A stretch of 64,000 nucleotides of DNA, from the NCBI GenBank assembly GCA_030424545.1, contig JAUHWL010000006.1:124001-188000 (forward strand), written 5' to 3'. This DNA comes from Bacteroidia bacterium (lineage in GTDB: Bacteria > Bacteroidota > Bacteroidia > Flavobacteriales > Schleiferiaceae). The position numbers and the translations under genes are program-made. The first letter of the stretch is position 1, and each line of letters starts with the position of its first letter. The notes under the pieces are model-generated. The model did no database searches, was not told the origin of the DNA, and was given only the letters and a program-made list of their open reading frames with translations. Below are positions 42,439 to 51,644 of this stretch, one piece after another.

Positions 42439-44886
42439 TTAAAAGTTTTTAAAAATTCTTTCAATTATTTCGTCTTTTTTTATTGCTCCAAGGCTATTGT
42501 AGAGTTTTCTGTTGTTTTCTTCAAGCATTGCTTTTTTTAAATCTCTGCTCTGTATAATTTGTTTTTCTAGTTTAAAATAAATCTTTCTATCGGTTTTTGT
42601 GGATTGCATATTTTTAGTTACCCATTGGCCATTTTCACATACATAATCTACTACAACATAATATTTGGCCCAAACAGAATATAAATCATAGGCATGACCA
42701 ACTGAGGTTAATTTATAGACATTATCTACAGAGGCATTAATGCCGAGGGGATCTCCTATACTGTTGAGGAATGAATACATTTCGTGTCCGATATTGCCTG
42801 GAGTTAATTGCGTGGTTATATAGATATTGCCAACCTGATAATCTGCAACAAGAATTCTAACTCCTTCGCTGGTGCTGCCTTCGTTGCACTTAATAGCACT
42901 TAGTTTAGGTCTAAAGTCAAAATCTATAATTTCATACACTTTCTTGCATAGCCTTTCAGCCAATGCATAATCGCCAGTATTAATAGCTTGCTTTACTTCA
43001 TCAAGGGTTTTTTTAGCACTTGATATGGCACTCTCTGCTGCTGAATGATCAGATTTTGGATGTCTGTCTTTGCTAATATCTAAATCTGCCTGAGCAGCGT
43101 CCACTTTGGCCTTGGCTTTTTTGTAACAGTCTTCTCTTTGTGCAGCAATTTTAGATTTTTCCGCTTCTTCATCGGCTTCTCCAGCAAGTTTTTCGGCTAG
43201 TGCATAATCACCTTTAGAAAAGGCATTCTCAGCTTCTTTTAATTTTTCTTTGGCATTATTTGCATGTTGATTCGCTTTGCTACCAGAACCTCCGCTACCG
43301 CGCGAGGCGCCATCAACTTTAACGCCAGTGGTCATTAATTTAGACGATGCTTTTTTTGCAGCAGCTTTTAAATCTTTAATAATATCACCGCATTTTTTTG
43401 CAATTACTTTTAAATCTTCTAATGCCTGTTCTAATTCTGCTATTTCCTTTGCGGCTACATCCATTTCGGTTTGCCCTTCGGTAGCTTTTTTTGTCCCGTT
43501 TGCTTTATCTGTTTCTCCGTCTTTCTTTTTACGTTTTTGATCGGCAACGGTTTTGGAGTGCTCGCTAACCTGTTTGGTATAACCTTCATATTCACTCCTT
43601 AATGCGTTAAAACTTTTTAACCAATCATCAATTTTATCTGCAGGAATAAAAAGTGATGTGCCAGCATCTAATTGTAAAGAACCGCCATTGGTAGAGCCAA
43701 TTAAAGCGCCTTTCGTAAATTCAAAATCAGGTTTAACTATACTAGCTCCATTTTTTTTATTGATAGCATTTAAGATGGCATCGCGCTGTTGTTTTGCTTT
43801 ATCTAATTTAGCTTGTGCCTCTGCCAAAGCCTTGGCGGCATCTTTTGCATCTTGTTCTCCTTTTTTTGCTTGAGCTTCGCCCTCAGCCTTTTTGCGTTCT
43901 CCTTTTTGATAGTTTGATCTAGCTAATTTTAGCTTTTTTTGGATGCTGTTAATCAATTCTTGAATGGAAGGGCAAGGATCATCTTTAATAGAAGCGTTTT
44001 GCAAATAGCTAGGCGATGTAAATTCTTTAACAGAATCTCTCCAATCTTTTATGTTTGCTTGATTTTTGCCTTCATACTGAAAAGAGTAAATCTGACTTTC
44101 ACCATTATTTTCCCCAATTCTCTTGCCAAATTCATCTTCGCAAAAAATAAACCACGCATAAGAAAATCCAGCCTCAAGGGCAAGGGCTGTTGGCGGATAT
44201 ATTACACTGTTTTCATCAGGATATACATCTTGAAAGAAAACATCATTTATTGCGATGGCATCTTGTGGTTGTTGGCCTTCAATAATTTGAACAACTACTA
44301 GATTATAGTATACCACTTGCGTCCAAGGAATAGGAGTCCATTGAAACATCGGATAAGCATTGTTGATTGTTTGTTCATCATCAGGTATAATAAGTTGAAC
44401 GTTTTGCGGTAAAAATGTTTCGAACAAGTAACAAAAGTCAGCTACTGGACTGGGGTTGTTCTCTACTAAAACTTCAATGCAAAGATTGTACACGCCATCA
44501 GGCAATCTGCCTGTTCTTTGTATTTGATTTTTTAAGCTTTCATCATAATCCCATGTATCCCAATGTGTGAAATCTGAATTGGTTATAATTTGTTGAAATG
44601 GAGCATTTGGAACATACACTACATCACTTTGTCCAAAAGCAATTCTACCTCTTCTGTCTTCGGTTAGTTCTATTGCCAAAACAATTTGTGTGGGTTGTTG
44701 AAAAGTGCAACTTAAATTGATAAAGAAAAGATCTGCCGCGGCTTCCCAATCTCTAATATAGGGAGGGATGTTTATTCTATTGCTTCCCGCGGTTACTTGT
44801 ACATCTTGCGCAACAAGGGGTTTAGTTGGATAGATAAGCATTGTAATTGCCAGGAAAACAGTAAAAAATATAGAAGAATTTTTCAT
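42439..44886 (-). CDS. Large secreted coiled-coil protein with N-terminal TANFOR-like beta domain
   Basis: An 815-residue exported protein (signal peptide to about residue 26, YPTKPLVAQ). Residues 30-290 are beta-rich with VQLIIPDDEQTINNAYPMFQWTPIPWTQVVYYNLVV and YAWFIFCEDEFGKRIGE, resembling the TANFOR domain of Bacteroidota surface proteins. Residues about 310-380 and 430-530 are charged coiled coils rich in Lys, Glu and Ala. Then comes a Gly/Ser linker (GSGGSGSK, near 532) and two similar helical units containing GDYALAEKL (near 558) and GDYALAERL (near 637), an internal duplication. The C-terminal 150 residues form a separate mixed domain. The gene leads an operon with the 552-residue barrel. 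Function unknown; a surface scaffold or spanner is plausible. Confidence 0.75.
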   Translation of the reverse strand: MKNSSIFFTVFLAITMLIYPTKPLVAQDVQVTAGSNRINIPPYIRDWEAAADLFFINLSCTFQQPTQIVLAIELTEDRRGRIAFGQSDVVYVPNAPFQQIITNSDFTHWDTWDYDESLKNQIQRTGRLPDGVYNLCIEVLVENNPSPVADFCYLFETFLPQNVQLIIPDDEQTINNAYPMFQWTPIPWTQVVYYNLVVVQIIEGQQPQDAIAINDVFFQDVYPDENSVIYPPTALALEAGFSYAWFIFCEDEFGKRIGENNGESQIYSFQYEGKNQANIKDWRDSVKEFTSPSYLQNASIKDDPCPSIQELINSIQKKLKLARSNYQKGERKKAEGEAQAKKGEQDAKDAAKALAEAQAKLDKAKQQRDAILNAINKKNGASIVKPDFEFTKGALIGSTNGGSLQLDAGTSLFIPADKIDDWLKSFNALRSEYEGYTKQVSEHSKTVADQKRKKKDGETDKANGTKKATEGQTEMDVAAKEIAELEQALEDLKVIAKKCGDIIKDLKAAAKKASSKLMTTGVKVDGASRGSGGSGSKANQHANNAKEKLKEAENAFSKGDYALAEKLAGEADEEAEKSKIAAQREDCYKKAKAKVDAAQADLDISKDRHPKSDHSAAESAISSAKKTLDEVKQAINTGDYALAERLCKKVYEIIDFDFRPKLSAIKCNEGSTSEGVRILVADYQVGNIYITTQLTPGNIGHEMYSFLNSIGDPLGINASVDNVYKLTSVGHAYDLYSVWAKYYVVVDYVCENGQWVTKNMQSTKTDRKIYFKLEKQIIQSRDLKKAMLEENNRKLYNSLGAIKKDEIIERIFKNF

Positions 44887-45013
44887 GATACAAGGATTAG
44901 ATTGTCATACAAAAAGCATGATACCTAAATGTACGGGAAATTCTTAAAGTGGTAAAAGTGTGCTAGTTACGTTTAAAGCTAGATTTTAAATGAAAGCATA
45001 TTCGTACAAATGC

Positions 45014-45051
45014 AAAAAGTCTTCTTTTAACTTTTAAAAAGAAGACTTTTT
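45014..45051 (-). terminator. Rho-independent terminator after the 2OG-Fe(II) oxygenase gene
   Basis: A perfect 15-bp stem, AAAAAGTCTTCTTTT (45014-45028) with AAAAGAAGACTTTTT (45037-45051), eight-base loop; the right arm gives a T-rich end on the minus strand. It lies 22 bases beyond the oxygenase stop. Confidence 0.85.
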
Positions 45052-45072
45052 GAGAAACTATTTTAAAGAAGC

Positions 45073-45900
45073 TTATTTGTTTTTTTTGTTTTTATCCTGG
45101 AAATCTAAACTGCGTATACCAAGTGCTTTTAAAAACTGCTTTCCTCTAATTTTTAAGGCTTCTTTTGTAGATGTGGCAATCTTTCTACTTAATTTATCAT
45201 CAGGTCGGCTTAAAAACTTAGAGTCTCGGTAGGCAACCCCGGCCTCTGGTTTTGTATAATAATACGTGTAAAAACTTTTGCGAGATTCACCTTCTGGTAC
45301 GGTTAGTTTGCTAACTCCATGAGGCGAATTATCATCTGTATAAAAAATTACGGCACGATTAAAACCAGGCATAACCTTATTCCAGCATTTGGTCATTTGT
45401 TTGTCCCAAATTTCTAATTCACCACCATAGCTTTCTTGCCAATTTTTGTTTAGGTAAATCAGCAAATTAATTCTGCGCCAAAGTCCGGCTTCGGTATTCA
45501 TGTTTACATCTACGTGCACATCAACAAAGCTTCCGTTTTTGCCTTGGTGCACACCGCTTCCTAGCGCATCTATGGTGGTTTCAAGTCCTTTTAAACCTGT
45601 TATTTCGTCCATTATTTTACACCATTCGGGGCTTTTAATAACCTCACGTACTTGCGTAAAAATCGGGTCCCAGCGTTCAAAATGATAATCTTCACTTTTG
45701 TCTTCATTCAAGCTTTTGCGTTTTACATTTAAATCTTGAATAGAAGGGAATTTCTCAAACATCGCTGTGGCTACATCTTCTGTAAAGAAATTGTCAAGCA
45801 CCAAATGCCGATAAGGCTGGGCATTTTCAAATTGCTCATGAAGCATTTTTACTGCTTCGGGCGATGTGTATTTCGGATTAATTACAGTGTTGATATTCAT
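45073..45900 (-). CDS. 2OG-Fe(II) oxygenase family protein (prolyl-4-hydroxylase-like)
   Basis: A 275-residue double-stranded beta-helix dioxygenase. The HxD iron motif is seen in GSFVDVHVDVNMN (about residues 130-142), the distal His in SPHGVSKLTVPEG near 190 and the 2-oxoglutarate-binding Arg in RKSFYTYYYT near 205. Members hydroxylate proteins, amino acids or lipids in the cytoplasm. The C-terminal tail is basic (LKIRGKQFLKALGIRSLD) and could bind a membrane or nucleic acid. It is followed by a terminator and is separated by 96 bases from an SDR gene on the same strand; a joint role is only a guess. Confidence 0.86.
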   Translation of the reverse strand: MNINTVINPKYTSPEAVKMLHEQFENAQPYRHLVLDNFFTEDVATAMFEKFPSIQDLNVKRKSLNEDKSEDYHFERWDPIFTQVREVIKSPEWCKIMDEITGLKGLETTIDALGSGVHQGKNGSFVDVHVDVNMNTEAGLWRRINLLIYLNKNWQESYGGELEIWDKQMTKCWNKVMPGFNRAVIFYTDDNSPHGVSKLTVPEGESRKSFYTYYYTKPEAGVAYRDSKFLSRPDDKLSRKIATSTKEALKIRGKQFLKALGIRSLDFQDKNKKNK

Positions 45901-45996
45901 CTAAAATGCGAGTTTTCTTAAGCATACAAAAGTACATTTTGATTGCTGATTTAATGCTGATTAAAAAACGGAATATTAAGGTTAATGTTCTGAATT

Positions 45997-46803
45997 TTAC
46001 TTTTTCTTTTTCGCGTTCGCGGCCATTTTACCGTACAACCAATAAAAGAAGTTTGGCATTATTCGTTTTAATGGGATGGCCAACATTTCTTTGCCGCCAG
46101 GATAAAAATACTTTTTGTTGCTATTGATGGCATCTATTAATTTTTGCGCCATTTTTTCTGGCAACATTCCTTGTTCTTGCGCCACACTATTTTGGTTGTT
46201 TTTTTCTCCGGTTCCGGTTAATGAATTAAGCGTAACATTGGTATTTACAAACCCAGGCGAAACCAATAAAACATGAAGACCATTTGTTTTTACTTCTTCA
46301 CGTAAGCTTTCAAAATAGCCCAAAACCGCATGTTTGCTAGCAGCATAAACGGCCAAGTTTGCCGTACCATAATGGCCGAGCAAACTACTAATAGCCACAA
46401 TTTTTCCGCTGCCGCGCGAAATCATATCAGGTAATACGGCTTTGGTAATCCCTACTTGTCCCCAAAAATTGATGTCCATTACTTTGTGCTCTACGGCATC
46501 GCTCATTTCTAGCACGCTACCCAAATGGCCAATGCCCCCATTATTTATAAGCACATCGGGCACGCCCATGTTTGCTTTAGCCGTGGCAAACCAGGCGGGG
46601 GCTTCCGTATAATTTTCTAAATCTATAGGTAGAATAAATATTTCGCCATGCTTAGGGTGGCAATTTTGCTTAACGCGTTCAAGTTCATTTTTTCTTCTTG
46701 CCGAAATAATTAATCTTGCACCGCGCTTTGCATAAGCATAGGTGAGGGCTTCGCCAATGCCAGATGAGGCACCCGTAATCCAAATTAATTGTTGATTATT
46801 CAT
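45997..46803 (-). CDS. SDR family NAD(P)-dependent oxidoreductase
   Basis: A 268-residue short-chain dehydrogenase. Motifs: ITGASSGIGEALTYAYAKRG (cofactor loop), LINNGGIGHLG (NNGG instead of the more usual NNAG), catalytic Ser in AISSLLGHYG near residue 140, YAASKHAVLGYFESL (YxxxK) near 155. It has a C-terminal extension with a basic membrane-active-looking end (FYWLYGKMAANAKKKK). This resembles DltE/KDSR-like SDRs acting on lipids. The gene is divergent from rpmH. Confidence 0.9.
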   Translation of the reverse strand: MNNQQLIWITGASSGIGEALTYAYAKRGARLIISARRKNELERVKQNCHPKHGEIFILPIDLENYTEAPAWFATAKANMGVPDVLINNGGIGHLGSVLEMSDAVEHKVMDINFWGQVGITKAVLPDMISRGSGKIVAISSLLGHYGTANLAVYAASKHAVLGYFESLREEVKTNGLHVLLVSPGFVNTNVTLNSLTGTGEKNNQNSVAQEQGMLPEKMAQKLIDAINSNKKYFYPGGKEMLAIPLKRIMPNFFYWLYGKMAANAKKKK

Positions 46804-46862
46804 GCGGTGAATATACTCACGGAAAATAAGTTTTAGAATATTTAAAAAACTTTAAATCATCT

Positions 46863-46893
46863 CTTGCGCGTTTGTAAAACTACTTTATATTTG
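46863..46893 (+). promoter_or_regulatory. Bacteroidota-type promoter of rpmH
   Basis: TTG (46864-46866), exactly 19 bases, TATATTTG (46886-46893) matches the -33/-7 consensus in full. The rpmH start codon is at 46936, leaving a leader of about 35 bases. Confidence 0.75.
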
Positions 46894-46935
46894 CAGCCCG
46901 AATAACGAGGGGTTTAACCTGAATAATTTATAGAG

Positions 46936-47094
46936 ATGAAACGTACATTTCAGCCATCTAACAGAAAGCGCAAAAATAAACACGGATTTCGTTCACGCAT
47001 GGAAAGCGTTAGCGGCCGTAAAGTAATTGCTGCCCGCAGAGCTCGCGGACGCAAAAGATTAACAGTCTCAGACGATATGAACCACAAAGGTTAA
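46936..47094 (+). CDS. rpmH: 50S ribosomal protein L34
   Basis: A 52-residue, strongly basic ribosomal protein starting [18 protein letters not shown], with the central [25 protein letters not shown] typical of L34 and a Bacteroidota-type C-terminal tail VSDDMNHKG. It was too short for standard ORF scans but the start, promoter at 46863 and terminator at 47121 make it certain. It is not followed by rnpA as in many bacteria; the next gene is carB. Confidence 0.97.
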   Translation: MKRTFQPSNRKRKNKHGFRSRMESVSGRKVIAARRARGRKRLTVSDDMNHKG

Positions 47095-47120
47095 TAATGA
47101 TATTTTGCATAAGCAAAGAG

Positions 47121-47154
47121 AAAAGGTGTTGCCAATGGCTACACCTTTTTTTTT
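47121..47154 (+). terminator. Rho-independent terminator after rpmH
   Basis: AAGGTGTTGCC and GGCTACACCTT pair around a three-base loop (one mismatch), followed by nine T. It is 27 bases after the L34 stop. Confidence 0.85.
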
Positions 47155-47240
47155 GCTTTTTTTACGCTTTCAAAATGAGCGAGAGCGTGTATTTTTGTCC
47201 TCCATTTTTATCAACCTTACAAAGAGAAAAGTAAGACATT

Positions 47241-50090
47241 ATGCCCATAGATAAATCCATAAAATCCGTTTTAATAATTGGCTCAGGCCCTATAGTTATT
47301 GGTCAAGCCTGTGAATTTGATTACGCAGGATCTCAAGCTTCTAGAAGTTTGAGAGACGAAGGAATAGAAGTTACCCTGATTAACTCTAATCCTGCAACCA
47401 TTATGACAGATAAGGTTGTTGCAGACAATATTTACCTATTACCCTTAGAAGTTGAAAGTATAGAGCAAATCTTAAAAGAACATAAAATAGATGCCGTACT
47501 GCCAACAATGGGTGGCCAAACTGCGCTTAACCTTTGTATTGAAGCTGATAAACAAGGTTTATGGGAAGAATATGGCGTTGACATTATAGGTGTTGATATT
47601 GCTGCCATTCACATTACTGAAGATCGTGAGCAGTTTAGATTGCTCATGGAAAAAATAGATATACCCGTTGCACCAGCACAAATTGCTCGCTCTTTTCTAA
47701 AAGGAAAAGAAATTGCACAGGAATTTGGTTTTCCATTGGTAATCCGCCCGAGCTTTACCCTGGGTGGTACAGGAGCAACTTTTTGTTTTAAAGAAGAAGA
47801 GTTTGATAAAGCGTTAAGCCGTGGTTTAGAGGCTTCGCCTATCCATGAGGTTTTAATTGATAAAGCTCTCTTGGGATGGAAAGAATATGAGCTGGAATTG
47901 TTGAGAGATAAAAATGACAATGTGATTATTATCTGCTCGATTGAAAATATGGACCCAATGGGAATCCACACCGGAGATTCTATTACCGTTGCGCCAGCCA
48001 TGACGCTTAGTGATACTACCTACCAGCGCATGCGCGACATGGCCATAAAAATGATGCGAAACATAGGAACGTTTGCGGGTGGATGTAACGTGCAGTTTGC
48101 TGTTAGCCCAGACGAAAAAGAAGACATTGTTGCCATTGAGATTAACCCACGTGTTTCACGTTCATCAGCATTGGCTAGTAAAGCAACAGGTTATCCTATT
48201 GCAAAAATTGCCGCCAAAATGTCTATTGGTTATACGCTTGATGAGCTTTTTAACCAAATTACAAAGACTACAACGGCCTACTTTGAGCCTACGTTAGATT
48301 ACGTAATCGTTAAAATACCTCGTTGGAATTTCGATAAATTTGAAGGTGTAGACAGAAGATTAGGCCTACAGATGAAGTCAGTTGGCGAGGTAATGGGTAT
48401 TGGTCGCTCTTTTCAAGAAGCGTTGCACAAAGCCACACAGAGTTTAGAAATTAAACGCAATGGTTTAGGTGCCGATGGAAAAGGTTACACCGACCAAGAT
48501 GAAATTTTAGATAAATTAGAAAACGCTAGCTGGAACAGAGTTTTTGTAATATATGATGCTATACAGCGTGGCTTCACCCTGCGCAGAATACATGAAATTA
48601 CGGGCATAGACCTTTGGTTTTTAAGACAGATAGAAAACCTTGCACAGGTACAATCTGAAATTGAAAAACACCGCATAGAAACTATTCCGCAACCATTGAT
48701 GTTAGAGGCAAAAATGAAAGGTTTTGCAGACCGCCAAATAGCCCACATGATGCATTGCTTGGAAAGCGAAGTGCACAAGAAAAGAACTGAACAAGGCATA
48801 GAACGCGTTTGGAAACTTGTTGATACTTGTGCTGCAGAATTTCCGGCACAAACGCCATATTACTATTCTACCTTCGAGCTAAAAATGCAAGAAAACGGTG
48901 GAGAAGCATTTTCTGAAAACGAAAGCACAAGCACTGATAAAGAAAAAATTATTGTACTAGGTTCTGGGCCAAACCGTATTGGGCAAGGAATTGAATTTGA
49001 TTACAGTTGCGTGCACGGTGTATTGGCCGCCAAAGAATGTGGCTACGAAACCATCATGATTAACTGTAACCCAGAAACGGTTTCTACCGATTTTGATACA
49101 GCCGATAAACTTTACTTCGAACCAGTTTTTTGGGAGCATATCTATGATATAATCCGCCATGAAAAACCAAAAGGTGTTATTGTACAACTTGGTGGCCAAA
49201 CGGCATTAAAATTGGCCGAGAAGCTAGACCGCTACGGCATTAATATTATGGGTACAAGTTATGATGCCCTAGATTTGGCCGAAGATCGCGGACGCTTTTC
49301 TAACCTGTTAAAAGAAATAAATATTCCATATCCTAAGTTTGATGTAGCCACAACGGCCGACCAAGCTTTAGATATTTCAGACAATTTAGGTTTCCCAATT
49401 TTGGTTCGCCCAAGTTATGTTTTGGGTGGCCAGGGAATGAAAATTGTCATCAACAAAAAAGAATTAGAACATCACGTTGTAGAGCTTTTTAAAGTTTTTG
49501 AAGGCAACCAAGTGCTTTTAGACCATTACTTAGAAGGCGCCATAGAGGCCGAAGCTGATGCTATTTGCGATGGCGAAAACGTATACATTATTGGTATAAT
49601 GGAGCATATAGAGCCTTGCGGAATTCACTCGGGAGACTCTAGCGCCATGCTTCCTCCGTTTAATTTGGGCGAATTGGTGATGCAACAAATTAAAGATCAT
49701 ACCATAAAAATTGCCAAAGCTTTAGATACAGTTGGGTTAATCAATATTCAATTTGCTATTAAAGATGATGTTGTTTTCATCATAGAAGCAAACCCACGTG
49801 CATCTAGAACTGTACCTTTTATTTGTAAGGCCTACGGAGAGCCATATGTTAATTATGCCACAAAAGTGATGTTGGGCGAAAACAAAGTGAAAGACTTTAC
49901 GTTCAATCCAAAGCTAGAAGGCTGGGCAATTAAAATCCCTGTTTTTAGCTTTGATAAATTCCCAAATGTTAATAAGGCTTTAGGACCAGAAATGAAGAGT
50001 ACAGGCGAGAAAATTTACTTTATAGAAAATTTAAAAGACCCTGTATTTAAGAAACTTTACAGCGAGCGAAGCCTATATTTAAGTAAATAA
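47241..50090 (+). CDS. carB: Carbamoyl-phosphate synthase large subunit, short form without MGS domain
   Basis: Makes carbamoyl phosphate from bicarbonate, ammonia (from CarA) and two ATP, for pyrimidines and arginine. The 949 residues contain the two ATP-grasp synthetase halves: residues about 1-400 (SGPIVIGQACEFDYAGSQA and IRPSFTLGGTGATF) and 550-940 (GSGPNRIGQGIEFDYS and VRPSYVLGGQGMKI). E. coli CarB is about 1073 residues; here the protein ends at ERSLYLSK, right after the second synthetase half, so the C-terminal regulatory MGS-like domain for UMP/ornithine control is missing. This is usual in Bacteroidota as I recall. CarA is not in this window. DUF4834 follows after two bases. Confidence 0.96.
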   Translation: MPIDKSIKSVLIIGSGPIVIGQACEFDYAGSQASRSLRDEGIEVTLINSNPATIMTDKVVADNIYLLPLEVESIEQILKEHKIDAVLPTMGGQTALNLCIEADKQGLWEEYGVDIIGVDIAAIHITEDREQFRLLMEKIDIPVAPAQIARSFLKGKEIAQEFGFPLVIRPSFTLGGTGATFCFKEEEFDKALSRGLEASPIHEVLIDKALLGWKEYELELLRDKNDNVIIICSIENMDPMGIHTGDSITVAPAMTLSDTTYQRMRDMAIKMMRNIGTFAGGCNVQFAVSPDEKEDIVAIEINPRVSRSSALASKATGYPIAKIAAKMSIGYTLDELFNQITKTTTAYFEPTLDYVIVKIPRWNFDKFEGVDRRLGLQMKSVGEVMGIGRSFQEALHKATQSLEIKRNGLGADGKGYTDQDEILDKLENASWNRVFVIYDAIQRGFTLRRIHEITGIDLWFLRQIENLAQVQSEIEKHRIETIPQPLMLEAKMKGFADRQIAHMMHCLESEVHKKRTEQGIERVWKLVDTCAAEFPAQTPYYYSTFELKMQENGGEAFSENESTSTDKEKIIVLGSGPNRIGQGIEFDYSCVHGVLAAKECGYETIMINCNPETVSTDFDTADKLYFEPVFWEHIYDIIRHEKPKGVIVQLGGQTALKLAEKLDRYGINIMGTSYDALDLAEDRGRFSNLLKEINIPYPKFDVATTADQALDISDNLGFPILVRPSYVLGGQGMKIVINKKELEHHVVELFKVFEGNQVLLDHYLEGAIEAEADAICDGENVYIIGIMEHIEPCGIHSGDSSAMLPPFNLGELVMQQIKDHTIKIAKALDTVGLINIQFAIKDDVVFIIEANPRASRTVPFICKAYGEPYVNYATKVMLGENKVKDFTFNPKLEGWAIKIPVFSFDKFPNVNKALGPEMKSTGEKIYFIENLKDPVFKKLYSERSLYLSK

Positions 50091-50092
50091 TT

Positions 50093-50314
50093 ATGATAAG
50101 ATTTATTTTTTACATCGTAATATTCTACTTCGTTTGGAGGTTTTTAAATAGTTTTTTTAAACCCAAACGAGAAACATCGCCTAACCATAATATGGGTAGA
50201 AACCCAAACCAAAAGGTTACGGTTAAGTATGATAAGGAAAAAAGCAAAAGCAAAATTTCTAAGAATATTGGCGAGTATGTAGATTTTGAAGAGATTAAAG
50301 ACGATAAATCTTAA
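50093..50314 (+). CDS. DUF4834-like small membrane protein
   Basis: A 73-residue protein with one N-terminal helix (MIRFIFYIVIFYFVWRFLNSFF), followed by a basic, disordered part (KPKRETSPNHN) and a conserved-looking KNIGEYVDFEEIKDDK end. This is the pattern of the DUF4834 family found next to or near carB and surface genes in Bacteroidota. The function is unknown. It begins two bases after carB, so it is probably co-transcribed with it. Confidence 0.8.
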   Translation: MIRFIFYIVIFYFVWRFLNSFFKPKRETSPNHNMGRNPNQKVTVKYDKEKSKSKISKNIGEYVDFEEIKDDKS

Positions 50315-50330
50315 CTAACAATTTTAGAAT

Positions 50331-51644
50331 TTGGCCGAGTTAAAAAAACTAGTTATAGTTAGCTATTATTGGCCGCCAAGTTCTGGCGTTGGCGTAAAGC
50401 GTTGGATGTTTTTTGCAGAAGAATTGCAAAAACAGGGAGTTAAACCCATCATCATTACGCCAAGCAATCCGCAGTTTAATGTTAAAGATTTTGAGGCAGA
50501 AGCCAATTTATCTAAAGACATTGAGGTGATAAAACTCCCTATTTGGGAGCCGTTTGCCTTGATGCAAAAATTAACAGGCGGAAAAAATAAATCGCAAGTA
50601 AAACAAGGCCTTGTTCTAGAAAAAGAGAAACAAGGCCTTTTAGATAAAATTTTTATCTGGATAAGAGGAAACCTCTTTATCCCCGATGCACGAAAATATT
50701 GGGTTAAGCCGGCATCTAAGTTTATTTTAAACTACCTAAAAAACAATCGGGTAGATGCATTGGTTACCACAGGTCCGCCACACAGCATGCACTTAATTGG
50801 CCGTGCGGTTAAGCAAAAATCAAACATTATTTGGGTAGCCGATTTTAGAGATCCATGGAGCAATTGGGATTTGCTTGATAAACTAAACACAAGCAAAATT
50901 GGCAAGTGGTACCACAAAAAGTTAGAACGATCGGTTTTGCAAAATGCCAATTTGGTTTTGGCTACAAGTCCTCGCCAAGCGGCAGATTTAAAAACATTTG
51001 GCGCCCAAAAAACAGCCGCTATAAACAACGGATTTTCGCCTAGCCAAGAAGTAGTGCCAAAGCAGCAATTTAAAACGTTTAGAATTTCGCACTTGGGCTT
51101 GCTAAACGAGCTTAGAAACCCTGTTGAATTTTGGGAAGTGCTAAACCAATTGGCGCTAAAAAATAAGGCATTTAAAGATGCTTTAGAAATATCGCTTTAC
51201 GGCATTGTGGGCGATTCTGTAAAAGAAAATTTTAAGAAATATAAAGGGCTAGAGGGCAAGGTTAAATTTTATGGCTATTTAAATCAGAGCGAATTAAAAG
51301 CAAAAATGCACCAAGCTTCTGTGCTTTTGGTTATACAAAACAGATCTGCAAACGCAACCCGAATTATACCTTATAAGTTGTACGAGTATTTGCCTATGGA
51401 GCGCCCTATTGTACAGATTGGAGCTAGTACGGGCGATTCTAACGAGCTTATAGAAGAACTTAACGCGGGCAAAGCGTTGGATTACGCCAATAAAAACGCC
51501 ATGAAACAGGAAGTTGAAAAGCTCTTTGAGAATTGGTTGAAGCAGAAAAGTGTAGCGGTAAATCCTAATTTAAATACATACAGTCACCCGGTTTTGGTGA
51601 CCAAATTAATTGCCGAAATAAACGCATTGTTGCATGACAAGTAA
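50331..51644 (+). CDS. Glycosyltransferase family 4-like protein
   Basis: A 437-residue GT-B glycosyltransferase, probably of surface polysaccharide. N-terminal acceptor domain begins LKKLVIVSYYWPPSSGVGVKRW; the C-terminal nucleotide-sugar domain includes ISHLGLLNELRNPVEFWEVL near residue 250, VKFYGYLNQSELKAKMHQASVLLVI near 310-335 and the donor-binding E-rich region YKLYEYLPMERPIVQIGA near 350. The start is TTG at 50331. The stop overlaps the sulfotransferase gene by 11 bases, so translation is coupled and the two may modify the same glycan. Confidence 0.87.
   Translation: MAELKKLVIVSYYWPPSSGVGVKRWMFFAEELQKQGVKPIIITPSNPQFNVKDFEAEANLSKDIEVIKLPIWEPFALMQKLTGGKNKSQVKQGLVLEKEKQGLLDKIFIWIRGNLFIPDARKYWVKPASKFILNYLKNNRVDALVTTGPPHSMHLIGRAVKQKSNIIWVADFRDPWSNWDLLDKLNTSKIGKWYHKKLERSVLQNANLVLATSPRQAADLKTFGAQKTAAINNGFSPSQEVVPKQQFKTFRISHLGLLNELRNPVEFWEVLNQLALKNKAFKDALEISLYGIVGDSVKENFKKYKGLEGKVKFYGYLNQSELKAKMHQASVLLVIQNRSANATRIIPYKLYEYLPMERPIVQIGASTGDSNELIEELNAGKALDYANKNAMKQEVEKLFENWLKQKSVAVNPNLNTYSHPVLVTKLIAEINALLHDK

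Noticed and set aside
46904..46919. Short dyad in the rpmH leader (GGTT-T-AACC) as a regulatory hairpin
   Set aside because: Only four pairs with no further support; too weak to call.
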